A stretch of 7,998 nt of DNA from Candidatus Saccharimonadota bacterium (GCA_027451185.1 DAIDJW010000020.1:2666-10663), one strand, 5' to 3'. Positions 1 through 5,889 are shown, counted from the stretch's first letter. The notes: a model not told the origin generated them from the sequence alone. Program-made: numbers and translations.

Positions 1-304
1 TGCGAGTGTTAAATTCGGCTTGAGCACCGCAGCGGCACATGGTCGGTGATTTCTCAATATGGTCGGCTAATTCTAGTAATCTTTTGCTACCTGGGAACAT
101 TTGCCGACGAAAGTCCGCCCTGAGTCCATAGGCGATTACCGAAATATCGTCAAATTTGGCGACTTCAAACAGTTCGTCGACTTTGCGTTCCAGCCCAGCC
201 CGAGCGACAACCATTTTGCTACCCTTGGTGTCGACACTTGGCTTAACGACAGCTACGGTCAGGCCGCGTTCTTCGTAATTGTAGGCCGCGTTAATTTGAG
301 AAAA
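1..304 (-). pseudogene. tdk: Thymidine kinase relic, missing P-loop and Walker B (left edge cut)
   Basis: Reading leftward from 304, an open frame without ATG/GTG/TTG at its head gives about 99 residues that match type II thymidine kinase in order: AAYNYEERG (the helix that normally follows the P-loop), a KPSVDTKG stretch, GLERKVD, YGLRADFR, FPGSKRLLELAD, and the zinc-site start CRCGAQAEFNTR at the window edge. The enzyme phosphorylates thymidine in the cytoplasm (dTMP salvage) and needs an N-terminal GxxxxGKS/T loop and a DEAQF-like Walker B motif. Neither is present. The frame opens right after a TAA (305-307) where the first 20 or so residues should be, and GLERKVD runs straight into ELFEVA, skipping roughly 30-40 residues that include the Walker B. 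Identity as a tdk homologue is near certain. Loss of function is inferred; two assembly-level collapses are the alternative. The rest of the gene lies outside the window. Confidence 0.85.
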
Positions 305-309
305 TTATA
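304..309 (-). promoter_or_regulatory. Extended -10 promoter in front of the tdk relic
   Basis: A perfect TATAAT lies at 309-304 (minus strand), preceded by TG at 312-311, so it is an extended -10 (TGnTATAAT). No good -35 is seen. With the 6-8 nt spacing used by the neighbours, a start codon would be expected at about 297-295, but only AAA/ATT triplets are there. The promoter thus seems to have survived the deletion that removed the tdk start. Confidence 0.6.
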
Positions 310-324
310 GCACAGACCATTAGG

Positions 325-672
325 TTAATTGGTTGGGGCTTGGTCGCCGGGGTTCACTATCCTGTTAGCTGCGCGTAGTAATTCTGCCACCAGGCCGCAG
401 TCGTCGCTCACGTAAGCGTCAAGTCCTACTCGACCGATGCACTGACGTCGAACGACGCTCAGGGCGCTGTATGTTTGTTCTTTAGCTTCGCTAATTGTCA
501 ACACATTGCGACCAACCTGTTGAGCTAATGAGTCGGCGATATCGCGTATAGCGTCGCACCCCCGACCGTCCTTCAGACACCGACTCGGAAATACTTGTTC
601 GATTTCACGCGCCACAGATATCAGGTGCCCAGATTGTTCAGTATCAAACTCACCTTGACCGCCTGTTGCCAT
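325..672 (-). CDS. Hypothetical soluble 115-residue protein with four cysteines
   Basis: I do not recognise the family. The protein starts at ATG 672 and is acidic to neutral, with no signal peptide or membrane segment. It looks mainly helical: residues 15-29, 39-54 and 61-77 have amphipathic spacing. It holds four cysteines (32, 39, 78, 92) without a CxxC pair. The start is supported by a TATAAT only 6 nt upstream and by the absence of an alternative leader. It lies 22 nt downstream of the hydrolase gene and just upstream of the tdk relic, all on the same strand, but its own -10 box suggests it is transcribed independently. No function can be assigned. That it is a real gene is supported by the promoter-start geometry and the lack of any better overlapping frame. 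Confidence 0.65.
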   Translation of the reverse strand: MATGGQGEFDTEQSGHLISVAREIEQVFPSRCLKDGRGCDAIRDIADSLAQQVGRNVLTISEAKEQTYSALSVVRRQCIGRVGLDAYVSDDCGLVAELLRAANRIVNPGDQAPTN

Positions 673-678
673 ATCTCA

Positions 679-684
679 ATTATA
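679..684 (-). promoter_or_regulatory. -10 box giving a leaderless start at 672
   Basis: TATAAT at 684-679 is followed by only 6 nt (678-673) before the ATG. Transcription would begin at or next to the A of the start codon, leaving no room for a Shine-Dalgarno site. No clear -35 is visible. Confidence 0.6.
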
Positions 685-694
685 GCGTATATTT

Positions 695-1972
695 TTATCT
701 GCGTCTTGGCGCCATTACCGCCAGATAGTTATGCTTGTTCGCCTCTTTTTGATTAGAGGCTTGAACGGCAGCGTCGATAGTCGCCCTGGTTGACGGTATG
801 ACATCCTTTTTAATAAACGTGTTATAAAGTATCGGGCGCTGAAAAACGTTAAAGTGACTAACATCCATGCCGACAATTTGCAGCTTAGCCTGGTGTTTCT
901 CGGCCAACGCCTGAAGTTCTGCGGCGCTAGCCACGACGTTTACGATGTGGTCGGTCGATGGCTTCTCGGCCATTGTGTAATGAATTACCGGCTTGATACC
1001 GTCTTTGGTGGTCGATAGGGCTTCGACAATCTTATCCATACTGTAGTTCGATAGGAACTCTTGGCGGGTGCTGCCCGGAAAGTTTATCGGCACACCTGCC
1101 ACTATCGCCGCCTGGTCGTAAGCGAGTGCTGGGCTCGCGACGTTTGGGTCGGCAACTTGGTTGTTAATCGAGCGCAGTGTGTCGATAAAACCGCGTAAGT
1201 CAAATAGCTTGTTGTCGTGCAGTAAGTAGGAGTTCTTGTCGCTATAAAGTTCGGCAACACCTTGAGCGGTGCGAGAGTATTGCAGCCCGTCGCAAATCTT
1301 TAGTTCGTTAAAACAAACGTTTGCCGCTTTTCCAGCAAAACTCGAAGCAATTGCTAGCACTTGTTCGGCAAGACCGTCTTTACCGATTGGCGTGCTATTC
1401 ATGGTTACCGAAACAATATCAACGCCCGGATTGTTAAGTTGGATATCGGCCGCCGCCGCGCTTAATACTAGGCCGCCCATACTATAACCGTCTACACTTA
1501 AGTAGCGAATCTTAACGCCAGTTTTTGCCTCTTCTTCCTGCAGGGCATTCTGAATCGTCGCAACGTATTCGTCGATGTTGATGCTGCTGCCATAATTGAC
1601 CGCAAAAACATGCCCTTCCTCGGCGTGGGCCTGTAGCAGCTTTGTAGCGTCGACGGAGCTTTGTGTATTAAAACCGGTCAAGACAATCGTCGCCTTATTA
1701 TTATCGGCTGGATTTACTGGGTTGTAGATATGATCCGCCGTCGGGTGTATTTCGGCCGCTTGCTCCTTGCCTTGCTGGATATCATATTTCAGTGCGGTGC
1801 CAGCACCAGAGAGGAACGTCATGGCGCCCACTGCGACAACGGCCATACCCTTGCGACGGCGTTGTTTGCGCTGCTGCTTGCGCTCGATTGCCAGCTGTTC
1901 GTACTCGGCCATGTCGATTGGCGGCGCTGGTGGAAGCTCGGACAGTTCAGAAGTTAACCTCGGAACATTCAT
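695..1972 (-). CDS. Membrane-anchored alpha/beta hydrolase-like protein
   Basis: A 425-residue protein. Residues 1-42 are cytoplasmic-looking and end in a dense Lys/Arg cluster (31-41). One hydrophobic segment (about 43-60) follows, then a long domain predicted to be outside the membrane. That domain opens with a strand and turn (ATIVLTGFNTQ, 94-104) and contains the nucleophile elbow GYSMGG (162-167, Ser164), the hallmark of alpha/beta hydrolases (lipases, esterases, peptidases, thioesterases). Asp341 (in PSTDHIVN) and His373 (in VSHFNVF) stand where the family's catalytic acid and histidine are expected, so a complete triad is likely. Cys220 and Cys227 could form a disulfide. The substrate is unknown; a surface lipase/esterase role is an inference. 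ATG 1972 is preferred because a TATAAT lies 8 nt upstream. It is divergent from the small gene at 2031. Confidence 0.85.
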   Translation of the reverse strand: MNVPRLTSELSELPPAPPIDMAEYEQLAIERKQQRKQRRRKGMAVVAVGAMTFLSGAGTALKYDIQQGKEQAAEIHPTADHIYNPVNPADNNKATIVLTGFNTQSSVDATKLLQAHAEEGHVFAVNYGSSINIDEYVATIQNALQEEEAKTGVKIRYLSVDGYSMGGLVLSAAAADIQLNNPGVDIVSVTMNSTPIGKDGLAEQVLAIASSFAGKAANVCFNELKICDGLQYSRTAQGVAELYSDKNSYLLHDNKLFDLRGFIDTLRSINNQVADPNVASPALAYDQAAIVAGVPINFPGSTRQEFLSNYSMDKIVEALSTTKDGIKPVIHYTMAEKPSTDHIVNVVASAAELQALAEKHQAKLQIVGMDVSHFNVFQRPILYNTFIKKDVIPSTRATIDAAVQASNQKEANKHNYLAVMAPRRR

Positions 1973-1980
1973 ATCGGCGA

Positions 1981-1986
1981 ATTATA
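1981..1986 (-). promoter_or_regulatory. Extended -10 promoter of the hydrolase gene
   Basis: TATAAT at 1986-1981 on the minus strand carries an upstream TG one base away (extended -10) and sits 8 nt before the ATG at 1972, consistent with a leaderless or nearly leaderless transcript. It shares a 58-nt intergenic stretch with a divergent promoter. Confidence 0.6.
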
Positions 1987-2018
1987 ACACAATCAAACTG
2001 TAAGCGAGCCTAAAGATG

Positions 2019-2024
2019 TAGAAT
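2019..2024 (+). promoter_or_regulatory. -10 box of the small CxxC protein gene
   Basis: TAGAAT (5 of 6 matches to consensus) ends 6 nt before the GTG at 2031, the same spacing as at the neighbouring genes. It lies back to back with the hydrolase promoter. A second AT-rich match overlapping the start (TATAGT, 2027-2032) is too close to serve this start. Confidence 0.45.
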
Positions 2025-2030
2025 AGTATA

Positions 2031-2246
2031 GTGAAACATAAAAAACGCAGCCCCGCTAACCCTTTACAACCGAACCCGGCCGAGTATTGTTATGCTAACA
2101 ACAAAAAGAAGCGTAAGTATAAAACCAAGCTTGAGGCCGAAATCTTTGCCCCGAACCATGATTTACAGCAGTATGTTTGTGATTATTGCGGTTTTTGGCA
2201 TAACGGCAACGGTAAGGCGTCTAACGAAATAAGACTAGATAAGTAA
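2031..2246 (+). CDS. Small basic protein with a C-terminal CxxCGxWH motif
   Basis: A 71-residue protein starting at GTG 2031. It is lysine-rich at the front (KHKKR, KKKRKYKT). The pattern KTKLEAE (31-37) followed by Y48-V-C50-D-Y-C53-G-F-W-H57 resembles a recurrent but uncharacterised bacterial small-protein layout in which a basic, helix-forming stretch precedes a Y.C..CG.WH knuckle. Cys50, Cys53 and His57, possibly with Cys20, could bind zinc. The basic front half would suit contact with nucleic acid; that is inference. No signal peptide or membrane segment is seen. It is divergent from the hydrolase and followed by about 90 nt of non-coding sequence before the tail of the pilin gene. The conserved-looking motif and upstream -10 support a true gene, but no precise function can be given. 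Confidence 0.7.
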   Translation: MKHKKRSPANPLQPNPAEYCYANNKKKRKYKTKLEAEIFAPNHDLQQYVCDYCGFWHNGNGKASNEIRLDK

Positions 2247-2336
2247 CGAAAATTTTAAGTTTTTGTGCACTAAAAGTTCCGCCAATGGCTGTCTGCCGCC
2301 AGGAGGATCGAGACTCGTTCAGGCGTGTCTAGGGCT

Positions 2337-2861
2337 TTATAGCGGACAACCAGTGGCGCCATTATGAGGCACGTTGTAGAGTGTATTAGGATATTTTAAC
2401 GAACCATTGAACGGTATCGCGTAGACGGCAATGTTATCATAGCCGCAATTACCATTTTCGCCTTCATTCTCGTCGATAAAATATGGACGGCCCCAGGGAT
2501 CGACTATGCCGGTAAGGTTGGTTCCAGTGAGGTTACCGATAGCCTTAAGGGCGTTATAGTAAGCAACCCAACAGCTATCGGTCTTTGGTAATGCCGCCAA
2601 GTCGGCGCCAGCTGGTTTACTGACGCAACTTCCGGCCGTATACGTACTATTGGTTATACCCATGAGCGTAGTACCGCTTTGAGCCCGCGCCATTTGAATA
2701 TTTTTCGATAGCGTTTGGATGTCGGTTTGGATTTTTGCCATGCGGGCTCGGTCTTGAATTCCGCTATAGGCGACCACTGATATGGCGGCAAGTATAGCAA
2801 TGACTACTATCACAATCAATAGTTCTACTAGTGTGAAGCCGTGGCGTGGTTTATTTATCAT
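2337..2861 (-). CDS. Type IV prepilin / GspG-like pseudopilin
   Basis: A 174-residue protein. It begins with a short basic leader ending in glycine (MINKPRHG), then F-T-L-V-E with Glu at +5 and a continuous hydrophobic helix (about 9-31). This is the class III signal cleaved by prepilin peptidase after Gly8; the mature protein would assemble into a pilus or pseudopilus at the cell surface. The globular domain contains DPWGRPYF (121-128) followed by an Asp/Glu/Asn-rich loop (129-138), resembling the major pseudopilin GspG or type IV major pilins, where such a loop often binds calcium. Four cysteines (79, 97, 139, 172) may form two disulfides. ATG 2861 is the only choice, since a TGA lies directly upstream in frame. 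No assembly ATPase or prepilin peptidase gene is in the window, so the system must be encoded elsewhere. It is divergent from the G1 peptidase. Confidence 0.92.
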   Translation of the reverse strand: MINKPRHGFTLVELLIVIVVIAILAAISVVAYSGIQDRARMAKIQTDIQTLSKNIQMARAQSGTTLMGITNSTYTAGSCVSKPAGADLAALPKTDSCWVAYYNALKAIGNLTGTNLTGIVDPWGRPYFIDENEGENGNCGYDNIAVYAIPFNGSLKYPNTLYNVPHNGATGCPL

Positions 2862-2876
2862 TCATCGCTCTAGAGA

Positions 2877-2882
2877 ATTACA
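2877..2882 (-). promoter_or_regulatory. Possible weak -10 box of the prepilin gene
   Basis: TGTAAT on the minus strand, 15 nt before the ATG at 2861, is the best -10 candidate in the 140-nt divergent region. It would give a leader of only about 8 nt, without a ribosome binding site. The support is weak. Confidence 0.25.
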
Positions 2883-2971
2883 GCCAAGCTCTTCCTAACC
2901 GCTATTCTTAATAATCGTAGCATGAGCTTTATCGTTCCGGCAAGGCTGGTGTATAGGACCATGGCCTATGT

Positions 2972-2977
2972 TACAAT
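2972..2977 (+). promoter_or_regulatory. Extended -10 promoter of the G1 peptidase gene
   Basis: TACAAT with TG one base upstream (2969-2970) forms an extended -10. The ATG at 3002 is 24 nt downstream, so unlike its neighbours this gene would have a short A-rich leader of about 18 nt, with no Shine-Dalgarno sequence. A TAA at 2990-2992 in the same frame rules out an earlier start. Confidence 0.5.
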
Positions 2978-3001
2978 TGGCTTAAGCAGTAAAAAACAAA
3001 A

Positions 3002-4081
3002 ATGGCGCATCATATCAAATTATTCCCATCATCTAGCAGGCAGCTTAAGTTAGCGGTAGTCTATTTATTGATTGTAGTCATAGCTGGCGTCGGTACTGTT
3101 TATGCGCTAGAGCTGACTCATCGGCCGGCCCGAACGACACCAAGCATAGCCGCCAGCAAGACTCCGGTTAGTAAACCGTCAACCACAACCACCCAGACAG
3201 CGCCGACCAAAAGCCAGGCGCCAGCACCCAAGACAACTACGCCACCACCAGCGCCCACACCCACGGCGACGCCAGCGCCTACTCCAGCCCCTGCGCCGGT
3301 TCCGGCACCAGCACCCGTCGTAGCGCCGGCGCCAAGTGGCGAAGTTCCAACCTTGCAGCCAACGTCGACAACGACCACACCAGCGCCGGCCCCAACAAGC
3401 ACGCCAACCACCAGCACCACCGCTCCGACATCAACTACAACCACGACAACTACAGTTACATACAGCTCGACTAACTGGTCTGGCTATATGGCGTCTGGGG
3501 GCACGTTTACGGCCATATCAGGTTCGTGGGTAGTGCCGACACCAACTAGTACTAGCGCTACGGCTGATACCTATGATGCGGCATGGATAGGCATTGGCGG
3601 CGTAACGAGTTCTGATTTAATCCAAACCGGCACGCTCGATACTGTATCGCCTAACGGATCGGTGACCGTAACGGGTTTCTATGAGTTACTGCCCAACTCG
3701 GCCCAGGGTATTGTGTCTTTGGCGGTTAGCCCCGGCGACTCCATGTCGGCATCGATCGCGCAGGTCGCTGCCGGACAATGGTCGCTAACAATCAGCGACA
3801 ACACTACTGGAAAATCTTTCAATAAGTTGCTGAGCTATAACTCCAGCTTGTCGTCAGCTGAGTGGATTGAAGAAGACCCAACCCAAAGCGACGGTACATT
3901 AATGCCACTCGATAATTTCGGTAAAGTTAGCTTCACGGGCGGCTTAACTACGCTAAACGGCACTAGCCTGTCGATTGCAGACTCGAACGCGTCCTTAATT
4001 ACGATGGTAGATAAAAATCAGGCCCCAGTCGCTACACCGTCGACCGTGAGCGGCGGCTCATTTAGTGTTACATATCAATAA
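3002..4081 (+). CDS. Exported G1-family (eqolisin) glutamic peptidase with Pro/Thr stalk
   Basis: A 359-residue protein. After a short basic N-terminus comes a hydrophobic segment (about 16-35) ending in V-Y-A, an acceptable signal peptidase I site after Ala35; if it is uncut it would serve as a membrane anchor. Residues 40-152 form a Pro/Thr/Ala/Ser-rich stalk. Residues 154-359 match peptidase family G1 (formerly A4): TNWSGY (157-162), GSWVVP (174-179), AAWIGIGG (193-200), LIQTGT (206-211, candidate catalytic Gln208), FYELLP, SPGDSMSAS, and AEWIEEDP (286-293, which supplies the catalytic Glu, probably Glu287). The family uses a Gln-Glu pair and characterised members work at acid pH, many as secreted fungal proteases. 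Here the enzyme would digest extracellular protein for a cell with few biosynthetic routes (inference). Both catalytic motifs are present, so it is probably active. Confidence 0.9.
   Translation: MAHHIKLFPSSSRQLKLAVVYLLIVVIAGVGTVYALELTHRPARTTPSIAASKTPVSKPSTTTTQTAPTKSQAPAPKTTTPPPAPTPTATPAPTPAPAPVPAPAPVVAPAPSGEVPTLQPTSTTTTPAPAPTSTPTTSTTAPTSTTTTTTTVTYSSTNWSGYMASGGTFTAISGSWVVPTPTSTSATADTYDAAWIGIGGVTSSDLIQTGTLDTVSPNGSVTVTGFYELLPNSAQGIVSLAVSPGDSMSASIAQVAAGQWSLTISDNTTGKSFNKLLSYNSSLSSAEWIEEDPTQSDGTLMPLDNFGKVSFTGGLTTLNGTSLSIADSNASLITMVDKNQAPVATPSTVSGGSFSVTYQ
3118..3454 (+). repeat. Low-complexity Pro/Thr/Ala-coding tract
   Basis: About 340 bp of imperfect, drifting repeats built from codons such as CCA, GCG, ACC and ACA encode the P-A-P, T-P-T and T-T-T runs of the peptidase stalk (about residues 40-152). 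Such linkers often span a cell wall or S-layer and can be O-glycosylated. The tract is liable to length change by slippage. It also produces a long valine/glycine-rich open frame on the opposite strand that is an artefact of composition. Confidence 0.75.
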
Positions 4082-4116
4082 AATAGCCGGACAATCGCTG
4101 CGCGCGAGTTGAGTAG

Positions 4117-4122
4117 TATAAT
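4117..4122 (+). promoter_or_regulatory. -10 box that decides the start of the FolC-like gene
   Basis: A perfect TATAAT ends only 3 nt before ATG 4126 but exactly 6 nt before GTG 4129, the spacing found at the other leaderless starts in the window. Transcription would therefore begin at about the G of GTG 4129, leaving ATG 4126 at or upstream of the mRNA 5' end. No -35 is evident. Confidence 0.6.
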
Positions 4123-4128
4123 TTTATG

Positions 4129-5376
4129 GTGAGCATTAAGAATCTTCAGCAAGCTAACGAAGTTTTGGGGACGTTTATTGGGTCGGCCGAAAAAAGATAC
4201 ACGCTTAATCGAATGACCCGCCTAATGAAGTATCTGGGTAATCCGCAGAATAGTTTTAAGTCTGTTCATGTCGCCGGTACGTCCGGCAAGACGTCAACTT
4301 CGTATTATGTCGCTTCATTGCTTCAAGCGGCCGGCTATAAGGTTGGCTTGACTGTATCACCACATATTACAGGGCCAAACGAACGCGTTCAAATCAACCT
4401 AGTTCCGCTCGAAGAGTCTCAATTTTGCGTTTTATTGACAGAATTTATCGATACGGTAGACGAAAGCGGCATTAAGCCATCCTATTTTGAACTTTTGATT
4501 GCCTTTGCGTTTTGGTCGTTCCGTAAACTCGACGTTGATTATGCGGTTATTGAAGTCGGCCTGGGCGGCTTACTTGATAGTACGAATGTCATAGAACGTG
4601 AAGATAAAATTTGTGTGATTACCGATATTGGGTTAGACCACACCGACATCCTAGGCAAGACAATCGAAGAGATTACACCGCAAAAAGCTGGCATTATTCA
4701 CCAGCATAATACGGTTTTTATGAATCGCCAGTCTGATATCGTGGATAATATTGTCAAAGAAAAATGCCGCGAAGTTAACGCAAAACTAAACATTATAGAG
4801 GAAACCGACCTTGGTCTTCCTCTGCCGTCGTTTCAGAACCGTAATTTTGGTTTAGCCAAGGCGACGGTTGACTCTATTTTAGATAGTAATAAGCGTCCGC
4901 TACCTTCAAGTGACCAAGTAACACTCGCCAGTCAGGTATTAATACCGGCCCGAATGGAAATATTCAATATCGATGGTAAAAAAGTGATTGTCGACGGATC
5001 GCATAACCCACAAAAGATTGGCTCTTTAGTCGAGGCTATACGTCGTGAGTTTTCAGGCACCAACGTATCAATTATGGCTAGTTTTGGCAAAAACAAGCTT
5101 CCCAGTGTCCAAGACAGCCTAAAGATACTTAACGAAATTAGCGATGACATTATCTTAACCAAATTTAACTATGAACAAGATGATATTCGCGTTGCCATGG
5201 TCGATAATGACCTAGCGGCTATAGCAAGGAAAGCCGGTTTCTCGAAGGTAACGGTAAACCACGACGCGGAAATGGCTTTCAACAATCTGCTAAAAAAGCC
5301 GAGCGAGCTTTGCTTAATCGTCGGATCGTTTTATCTTGCTAGCCAAGTCAGACCGCTGATATTAGCTCGCTCGTGA
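4129..5376 (+). CDS. folC: FolC/Mur-ligase-type ATP-dependent amide ligase
   Basis: Counted from ATG 4126 the protein is 416 residues; GTG 4129 is the more likely start (415 residues) given the -10 spacing. It is a cytoplasmic Mur-ligase-superfamily enzyme of folylpolyglutamate/dihydrofolate synthase type. Seen here are the P-loop AGTSGKTSTS (50-59), TVSPHITGPNERVQIN (76-91) in the position of the FolC SPH...ERI segment, EVGLGGLLDSTN (143-154), His172 in GLDHTDILG (a metal or carbamyl-Lys neighbourhood), QKAGI (186-190), and the C-terminal ARMEIF (275-280) and VDGSHNP (289-295), matching the family's GRxE and DGAHNP. Family members join glutamate to dihydropteroate or folate using ATP. No other folate gene is nearby and CPR genomes often lack the pathway, so a different acceptor is possible. 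Its last 15 bp overlap the tail of the ATP-grasp relic on the other strand. Confidence 0.85.
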   Translation: MSIKNLQQANEVLGTFIGSAEKRYTLNRMTRLMKYLGNPQNSFKSVHVAGTSGKTSTSYYVASLLQAAGYKVGLTVSPHITGPNERVQINLVPLEESQFCVLLTEFIDTVDESGIKPSYFELLIAFAFWSFRKLDVDYAVIEVGLGGLLDSTNVIEREDKICVITDIGLDHTDILGKTIEEITPQKAGIIHQHNTVFMNRQSDIVDNIVKEKCREVNAKLNIIEETDLGLPLPSFQNRNFGLAKATVDSILDSNKRPLPSSDQVTLASQVLIPARMEIFNIDGKKVIVDGSHNPQKIGSLVEAIRREFSGTNVSIMASFGKNKLPSVQDSLKILNEISDDIILTKFNYEQDDIRVAMVDNDLAAIARKAGFSKVTVNHDAEMAFNNLLKKPSELCLIVGSFYLASQVRPLILARS

Positions 5377-5604
5377 TCCGGGCGCATTTAGTAACATTGT
5401 ATATAAATCATCTACAATCTGCCTTTGTTGATCGCCTGATGAAGCGTAGTGATCTAGGCCTGGGGTTGAGTTTACTTCTAGGACGCTATAGTCAGAATCA
5501 CTAGATGTAATATCAGTACAAGCTAGATCAACACCGCATAGTCTTAAGTTAAAGCCACTAGATATTTTGGAAGCGAGCTCGACCCAGCGTGGCTTTACTG
5601 TATG
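5362..5604 (-). pseudogene. C-terminal relic of an ATP-grasp (RimK/cyanophycin-synthetase-like) ligase
   Basis: On the minus strand an 80-codon frame ends at TAA 5364-5362 and has no plausible start codon; two in-frame TAA triplets (5610-5605) close it upstream. The protein reads as the end of an ATP-grasp domain: VKPRWVELASK, then LRLCGVDLACTDI, then YSVLEVNSTPGLDHY followed by a helical tail. The EVNxxPGL motif, with its metal-binding Glu and Asn, and the preceding G-V-D are typical of RimK-like and cyanophycin-synthetase-type amide ligases. About 200 or more residues that bind ATP are absent, so the gene is dead or its 5' part has been deleted. It meets the FolC-like gene tail to tail with a 15-bp overlap. 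Codon use resembles the intact neighbours, which points to recent loss. Confidence 0.8.
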
Positions 5605-5685
5605 TTATTAGTGGAGGTATGATTCTGATGTGGAACATCGTGTTATTTTATAATGGACTCTGGGTCGGGTGATATTTTGCCGCCC

Positions 5686-5889
5686 TTAACTCATTTTTAC
5701 TTTTGTTAATAAATTTAGAGCAATGCCGGTGATAATAAAACTGCCGATTATCTCTTCAATATGGTAGACGCTAGCAAATACACGAGCAATCCCAATAAGG
5801 TCGATTTGATCTTGTTTATCGCGAGGTTTAATAAGAGCATACAACGTTAATATTATTTTGTTTACTGTTAAGTGGCGCGTATCGAACAA
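5686..5889 (-). CDS. Doubtful 67-residue membrane-protein frame or gene fragment
   Basis: The frame runs from TTG 5889 to a stop at 5686; upstream it is open only to a TAG at 5904-5902. The sequence looks protein-like: a basic/polar middle (KPRDKQDQIDLIG), a helical segment, and a hydrophobic run (IIGSFIITGIALNLL, about residues 46-60) near the C-terminus that could cross the membrane. I recognise no family. There is no ATG, no ribosome binding site, and no -10 at the local 6-8 nt spacing. An inner TTG giving about 52 residues has a weak TAATAT 5 nt upstream. It sits in a stretch holding another gene relic, so it may be the tail of a lost membrane protein. Confidence 0.3.
   Translation of the reverse strand: MFDTRHLTVNKIILTLYALIKPRDKQDQIDLIGIARVFASVYHIEEIIGSFIITGIALNLLTKVKMS

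Noticed and set aside
101..310. Plus-strand 69-residue open frame at the left edge
   Set aside because: The opposite strand carries clear thymidine kinase sequence across the same positions.
1269..2013. Plus-strand open frames within the hydrolase gene
   Set aside because: They overlap the alpha/beta hydrolase frame with its catalytic motifs and have no supporting promoter.
2247..2336. A tRNA T-arm-like string (GGATCGAGAC) and short inverted repeats between the CxxC gene and the pilin gene
   Set aside because: No matching stems or acceptor pairing could be built on either strand, and no hairpin followed by a T-run was found, so neither a tRNA nor a terminator is supported.
3118..3444. Valine/glycine-rich open frame on the minus strand
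   Set aside because: It is the exact antisense of the Pro/Thr/Ala codon tract of the peptidase stalk; its composition is a mirror artefact and it has no promoter or family likeness.
4082..4116. Possible terminator after the G1 peptidase (GC-rich CGCTGCGCGCG run)
   Set aside because: The run does not form a stable stem with a following T-tract; the T's after it belong to the next gene's -10 region.
5586..5669. A 27-residue hydrophobic GTG frame on the plus strand upstream of the ATPase, reminiscent in size of small ATPase-associated membrane peptides
   Set aside because: Its first part is antisense to the recognisable ATP-grasp relic, it has no -10 at the local spacing, and short hydrophobic frames arise easily by chance.
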